Shown here: one piece after another, positions 9,801 through 12,146 of the stretch
Layout of the letters: every line of letters starts with the position of its first letter
How positions within the stretch are numbered: the stretch's first letter is position 1
NCBI GenBank assembly: GCA_023415275.1
Contig: JAEZLJ010000163.1
Coordinates: forward strand, 1 to 12,146
Direction: 5' to 3'
Length of the DNA stretch: 12,146 nt
Origin: Bacteroidota bacterium
GTDB lineage: Bacteria > Bacteroidota > Bacteroidia > Chitinophagales > Chitinophagaceae
Program-made: the position numbers and the translations under genes
The notes under the pieces: model-generated
The model's database searches: none
Seen by the model: only the letters and a program-made list of their open reading frames with translations
Told to the model about the DNA's origin: nothing

Positions 9801-10055
9801 TGATGAAAATACCAGTACATCACCCTTGTTGGCTTCTATAGAAAATTCCCCGGCTGCATTAGTAAGTGTTCCTTTAGAAGTGCCCTTTACAGTAACGCTC
9901 ACACCTGCAAGGGGCTTATTATCTGCACCTGTCACCTTGCCCGTGATAATATCAAAAGCTTCAGACGCTCCTGATTCAATGTTTTGTTCCGATGGACCTC
10001 CCTGTGAACGCTGCTCAATGCCCTGGCCACTCTTTTCTTTTACAGGAAGTATCAC
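6894..10055 (-). CDS. SusC/RagA-family TonB-dependent transporter, plug and barrel part of a frame-broken gene
   Basis: 1053 codons counted from a GTG at 10055. That GTG is not a believable natural start: it has no signal peptide behind it, and the frame's first residues (ILPVKEK) are the normal end of an STN domain, which is encoded in another frame just upstream. Domains in order: a carboxypeptidase-D regulatory-like beta-sandwich at about 36-105 (ITGKVTGADNKPLAGVSV), the SusC signature LNEVVVTALG at 111-120, the plug to about 265 (PLYVIDGIPMPN, GSQAANGAILITTKKGK), and the 22-strand-type beta-barrel to the end, closing on a terminal Phe (NLKLVF) as BAM substrates do. It works as the outer-membrane channel under the SusD lid, powered by TonB. 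As sequenced it could not be exported, so it is either a pseudogene or carries a sequencing or assembly error. The family call itself is very secure. Confidence 0.5.
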   Translation of the reverse strand: MILPVKEKSGQGIEQRSQGGPSEQNIESGASEAFDIITGKVTGADNKPLAGVSVTVKGTSKGTLTNAAGEFSIEANKGDVLVFSSVGFESYEITVTDTHLPVTLRESQSQLNEVVVTALGIQRKSKSLTYSTQRLSGAEISTVKDANVINGLAGKAAGVQITRSASGIGGSARVVVRGNKSTRENQPLYVIDGIPMPNFSPEQPTDVWGQSSGSGSGGRDAGDGISNLNSEDIESVTILKGASAAALYGSQAANGAILITTKKGKTGQTKVDFASNFTLDKVFVKPELQYRYGQTTAPTPTTTGTAESWGAKTNVPDHVSDFFQTGNTWINSISLSGGNQLAQSYFSYSNTYNKGIIPTSTFKRNTLNFRETLKLLNDKLTLDGSVTAIAQNAHNRAVSGLYNNPLTGLYLFPRGLNFADYKSNFEYLSPARNTPLQSWWNINSDKGWVGDDNQQNPYWALYRNLREDSRQRGLASLSAKYQFLDWFSLQARGSFDKSYDQYELKSYAGTQSVLAAANGRYTLEKTFNTQLYGDVIATAARTLGTDISLTANLGASILDLKGNDRVFFDTDPNEGQGLEYANKFIVTNIRPTALIANGNIDRKQTQSAFASAQLGLKDYLFLDLTGRNDWSSTFAFTPTKTKGYFYYSAGLTGVISEMARMPEAVSFAKLRVSYAKVGNDIPSYISSPAPYRLSTTNGTVQLIKNTKVPLPGVFLKPEDNRSFEAGAEVRFLQNRVGIDFTWYRNNNYDQYIEIPAPLGSGYSSYYLNLGNIQNTGVEAMVTIIPYSSKNLNWTSTFNISSNRNKVIQLSDPNVPGAEAGTSFVLTGFGVNMFGSYIKEGGSWGDIYGNKVFVRDTKGNIVVDADGVPTTINSAGELLGNPNPKWNIGWNNNFSLGDLNISFLVDGRFGGKVMSVTQAVLDRAGVSEASAAARDNGGVQVTGVTSAGQSFSGLVDAQKYYSAIGGRAGLGSAYMYDATNVRLRDVALGYRLPFKSKSVKEARISLIGRNLFFFKKEAPFDPELSMSTGNGLQGVDVFGLPATRSLGVNLKLVF

Positions 10056-10386
10056 GAGATACTTTTTTATATTTCAATCCCGTTTTTTGAAGCACCTGGT
10101 CCAGTATCTTTTCTATACTGGCCATATTATCCCATCCAGGCTTAACTTTTATTTCACCCAATCCCACATCGGAAAAGAGAAAATAAACGCCTTTGCTTTG
10201 GTTAAGTTCTTTTAATACAGCAAAAAGTGACTGTGTGGCTTCACCTTGATTAGTGTACGTCTGTTTTGAGAGTTGCACATTGTGTTTGGTAAAAGCATAT
10301 TCACTTTGCGCAGCAACTTCCATCCATACCAATTGAAATGCTGTGCAATAAATAATGAGCATGCCTGAGCGTAAGCTACTTCTCAT
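10015..10386 (-). pseudogene. Signal peptide and STN domain: N-terminal part of the SusC gene, separated by a frameshift
   Basis: 123 codons from the ATG at 10386. Residues 1-27 are a signal peptide ending VAAQ. Residues 48-108 form a Secretin/TonB N-terminal (STN) domain (GEATQSLFAVLKELNQSKGV, then IEKILDQVLQKTGLKYKK). In Fec-type systems this periplasmic domain of the transporter contacts the FecR anti-sigma factor. After about residue 108 the frame gives unrelated residues (SCKRKEWPGH) and stops at 10015, while the family-like continuation VILPVKEK lies in another frame. The whole span 10386-6894 is 3493 nt, one more than a multiple of three, with no stop in either half, so a single net frame change joins them into a protein of about 1163-1167 residues. 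It starts 22 bp after the fecR-like stop codon. A genuine stand-alone STN protein is possible but less likely. Confidence 0.5.
10047..10068 (-). other. Frameshift junction inside the SusC gene
   Basis: On the minus strand this stretch reads a run of six A (10068-10063), then GTATCT and CGTGATACTT (10056-10047). Upstream codons are in the STN frame (GLKYKKVSRDT), downstream codons in the transporter frame (VILPVKEKSGQG). Removing one A gives GLKYKKYLVILPVKEK. Duplicating CGTGATACTT with one A between the copies gives GLKYKKVSRDTYVILPVK, which has more usual STN spacing. Either restores one reading frame. Confidence 0.5.
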
Positions 10387-10408
10387 ACTGCAGTTTTAAA
10401 TGAGTGTA

Positions 10409-11389
10409 TTATGGTTTTGAAATCATTAACCCGTTGGTTGTTTTGCTAATTTTAAATTCACCCGTTGCTTCCAGTGCACTGATTAAAATATCCAGGTTAT
10501 CATTTGGCATGATGCCAGATATCTTTTTCCGGCCAATATCCTCATCAGATAATTGAACCTTCACTCCATAATGGGTTGAAATTGTTTTAGCTACATAGCT
10601 CATAGGCGTATTTTCAAAACTGATCTTAAATTGCTTCCAGGCAAGTACAGATTCTTTGTCTACTGTTTCTTTAGAAGGACTGTTATTTTCAATCTTCACA
10701 AATTCACCTGGCTTCATCTTCAACTCTTTTCCATCTTTGGTTCTAATGGTCACACTTCCCTCTGTCAATAAAACACTTGACTCATTTTCCCGGCTAATAA
10801 CATTGAATTGCGTTCCGGTAACAATAATGTCCATGTTTTGTGTATGGACCACGAATTTGTTTTTAGCAGGCAGCTTTTGAACTTTAAAAAAAGCTTCACC
10901 ATTCAACCATATTTCCCTGTCAGTATTTTTCCATTGCTTACTCACCAGCAACTTAGTGTTAGAATTTAAAGTAACAAGTGAACCATCAGGAAGACTATAC
11001 TCCATAACTTTTCCATAAGCAGATTCCAAAGCCCTTTTTTTATTTCCTGCATAAAACAAGCTAAGTCCGAACAACAATATTAAAATGGCGGCTGCAGCAG
11101 GCACTAACCAAACTTTTCGCTTCCTCAAAATCACCGTGGGCTCATTTTGAATAGCAGTTTGCAACTTCAGCCAGGCTATTTCACTCTGTTCATTAGGAAC
11201 CTCTTTTTCAGTCATTTGCATGTCCTGCATAACGGCAATAGTTTCATTAACCAGCGATGAATATTCTGGATGCTCATTTAACCAAAGAGTCCATTTCTTT
11301 GCCTTTAGATCGTCATTTTTGTAGTACCAGGCCTGGAATTGCTCATCAGCTATAACCTCTTCGATGGAATTAAAATATCGGTTCGTCAA
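10409..11389 (-). CDS. FecR-family anti-sigma factor
   Basis: 326 residues. The start is a TTG at 11389: an in-frame TAA lies three codons upstream and the next Met is residue 54, inside the family-like N-terminal region (FNSIEEVIADEQFQAWYY), so TTG is the only start that keeps the domain. Residues 1-90 are the cytoplasmic sigma-binding part, 94-113 a single membrane helix (WLVPAAAAILILLFGLSLFY), 119-213 the periplasmic FecR domain (YGKVMEYSLPDGSLVTLNSN, GEAFFKV, VTGTQFNV, LLTEGSV), and 256-323 a DUF4974-like secretin-fold domain (FENTPMSYVAKTISTHYGVK). It would hold the divergent ECF sigma factor inactive until the STN domain of SusC reports ligand transport. It precedes the SusC gene by 22 bp, so the two are likely co-transcribed. 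Family assignment is very secure. Confidence 0.5.
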   Translation of the reverse strand: MTNRYFNSIEEVIADEQFQAWYYKNDDLKAKKWTLWLNEHPEYSSLVNETIAVMQDMQMTEKEVPNEQSEIAWLKLQTAIQNEPTVILRKRKVWLVPAAAAILILLFGLSLFYAGNKKRALESAYGKVMEYSLPDGSLVTLNSNTKLLVSKQWKNTDREIWLNGEAFFKVQKLPAKNKFVVHTQNMDIIVTGTQFNVISRENESSVLLTEGSVTIRTKDGKELKMKPGEFVKIENNSPSKETVDKESVLAWKQFKISFENTPMSYVAKTISTHYGVKVQLSDEDIGRKKISGIMPNDNLDILISALEATGEFKISKTTNGLMISKP

Positions 11390-11393
11390 CTGT

Positions 11394-11408
11394 CTTATTT
11401 ATAATAAG
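11394..11408. repeat. Short inverted repeat next to the fecR start
   Basis: CTTATT, a 3-bp spacer and AATAAG form a perfect 6-bp inverted repeat that ends 4 bp before the TTG start of the anti-sigma gene. It could fold in the leader mRNA over the ribosome-binding area, but the stem is short and almost all A/T, so it would be weak and may be chance. Confidence 0.5.
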
Positions 11409-11455
11409 TTCCATATCCAGGCTTTTTGTAACCATGAGTTTCTGAAAAATTTTTA

Positions 11456-11487
11456 ATAACACATCGCTATAATTTCATATGTGTTAT
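11456..11487. repeat. 9-bp inverted repeat in the divergent promoter region
   Basis: ATAACACAT (11456-11464) and its exact reverse complement ATGTGTTAT (11479-11487) are separated by 14 bp, giving 23 bp between arm centres, about two helical turns. That spacing suits a dimeric DNA-binding protein. If transcription of fecR starts upstream of it, the same repeat could form a hairpin in the leader. Function is inferred. Confidence 0.5.
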
Positions 11488-11555
11488 ACTATAATATATT
11501 ATAAAAAAGAAGTAATATTTGTTAACTTGTAATGACTTTCTAACACTGCTTTTGA

Positions 11556-12125
11556 TTGCCTTCTGAATCAGATATTGAATTATGGGGTACTGCCATAAAT
11601 GGTGACCAGCATGCGTTTGGTGTACTATTTAGACGCCATTATAGGTTACTATATCAATATGGAATTAAAATATGTAATGAACCTGTTATTGTGGAAGACA
11701 CTATACAGGATCTTTTCATTGACATATGGCATAACAAACCTGACATTGCCATTCGATCTGTAAAAGCATATTTATTACAGGCACTGAAATTTAAGCTATA
11801 TAAAACATTCAGGTCAGGCAAGGCTGTCCTTGAGATTGAAAAGTTTCAAAATGAACCATTTGAATTGAGTCATGACACATTTATGATCAATTCGCTGGAT
11901 CACCTGGAAAGGTCTAAAAGAATATTGGAAGCCTTACAAATTTTATCCCCTCGCCAAAAAGAAGTGATTTATCTGAAAATTTATAAAGGCCTTAGTTATG
12001 AAGAAGTTAGTGAGATCATGCAATTGAATTACCAGGTAACGCGCAACCTGTTGTACCAGGCTTTGAAAGCAATGCGTAAACTAATGGTTCCCCTGCTCCT
12101 GCTGCTTATTGCGATGAATAGCTAA
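11556..12125 (+). CDS. ECF-type RNA polymerase sigma factor
   Basis: 189 residues. The start is a TTG at 11556: a TGA stop is immediately upstream in frame, and the next Met is residue 110, beyond region 2. The N-terminus (SESDIELWGTAINGDQHAFG) matches the usual start of this family. Region 2 spans about 20-85 (LFRRHYRLLYQYG, EDTIQDLFIDIWHNK) and region 4 about 122-175 (ILEALQILSPRQKEVIYL, KGLSYEEVSEIMQLNYQVTR), the helix-turn-helix that reads the -35 element. A short hydrophobic tail (VPLLLLLIAM, 178-187) ends the protein. It faces the fecR-like gene head to head, the usual arrangement for a FecI/FecR pair, and probably directs transcription of the transporter operon. No terminator is visible in the 21 bp after its stop codon. 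Family call is very secure. Confidence 0.5.
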   Translation: MPSESDIELWGTAINGDQHAFGVLFRRHYRLLYQYGIKICNEPVIVEDTIQDLFIDIWHNKPDIAIRSVKAYLLQALKFKLYKTFRSGKAVLEIEKFQNEPFELSHDTFMINSLDHLERSKRILEALQILSPRQKEVIYLKIYKGLSYEEVSEIMQLNYQVTRNLLYQALKAMRKLMVPLLLLLIAMNS

Positions 12126-12146
12126 GCTTTACATTATGTATAACGT

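Larger units (their letters stand above)
11390..11555. promoter_or_regulatory. Divergent fecR / sigma-factor intergenic region
   Basis: This 166-bp, very AT-rich gap must hold the promoters of both divergent genes. A 14-bp perfect palindrome TATAATATATTATA at 11490-11503 offers a -10-like TATAAT on each strand. On the plus strand AATATTTG at 11514-11521 is one base off the Bacteroidota -7 pattern TAnnTTTG, without a convincing -33 partner. No clear minus-strand TAnnTTTG is present. No Shine-Dalgarno sequence precedes either TTG start. The promoter role is inferred from position; the exact elements are uncertain. Confidence 0.5.

Noticed and set aside
10062..10068. A AAA AAG slippery heptamer at the SusC frame break, suggesting programmed -1 frameshifting
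   Set aside because: The heptamer is out of phase with the STN frame, and a -1 shift from that frame does not lead to the transporter frame, which needs +1 or -2. Six A are also few for transcriptional slippage.
9826..10215. Plus-strand open frame of 129 codons opposite the SusC gene (and similar ones at 3964-4332 and 771-1127)
   Set aside because: They are antisense shadows of strongly supported genes, with no recognisable domain or credible start context.
11532..11555. ATG at 11532 in the same frame as the sigma factor
   Set aside because: Two in-frame stops (TAA at 11541 and TGA at 11553) separate it from the TTG start, so it cannot be the start of this protein.
1..12146. First seven bases (ACGTTAT) are the reverse complement of the last seven (ATAACGT)
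   Set aside because: Window ends are arbitrary cuts inside or beside genes, and no other sign of a mobile element such as a transposase or target duplication is present.

Overview
This window looks like chromosomal DNA from a member of the Bacteroidota, probably near the Chitinophaga/Sphingobacteria side. The evidence is a SusC/SusD pair, a FecR-type anti-sigma factor with a DUF4974-like C-terminus, a divergent ECF sigma factor, an FG-GAP/ASPIC lipoprotein, AT-rich DNA and no strong Shine-Dalgarno sequences. No tRNA, rRNA, CRISPR array, insertion sequence or phage gene was seen.

Layout, right to left along the minus strand: FecR-like anti-sigma factor (10409-11389); a SusC/RagA TonB-dependent transporter whose reading frame is broken into a signal-peptide/STN part (10015-10386) and a plug/barrel part (6894-10055); a SusD-like lipoprotein of the SusD-like_2 type (5285-6871); a strong intrinsic terminator (5226-5256); a large lipoprotein with 7 + 7 FG-GAP loops around an ASPIC/UnbV domain (1933-5214); a secreted MORN-repeat protein with a TonB C-terminal domain (894-1850); and the first 285 codons of a GH78-type alpha-L-rhamnosidase that runs off the left edge (1-856). 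On the plus strand an ECF sigma factor (11556-12125) diverges from fecR across a 166-bp AT-rich region that holds inverted repeats.

Together this reads as a Fec-type regulated glycan-uptake locus (PUL-like). SusD and SusC would capture and import a ligand. The STN domain of SusC would signal through FecR to the sigma factor. The downstream secreted proteins, including the rhamnosidase, suggest a rhamnose-containing glycan or glycoside as substrate; that substrate is an inference from one partial enzyme.

The most notable points are the frameshift that separates the STN signalling domain from the SusC barrel, with a junction consistent with collapse of a short direct repeat or loss of one A; TTG start codons for both the sigma and the anti-sigma gene; a terminator placed almost on top of the next start codon; the symmetric 7 + 7 propeller lipoprotein; and a TonB C-terminal domain on a secreted MORN protein with no inner-membrane anchor. 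I found no clearly new system; the gene set is a recognisable Bacteroidota one with several local oddities. [Format note: the original answer gave no feature confidence values; the 0.5 on every feature is a placeholder required by the schema, not an estimate.]
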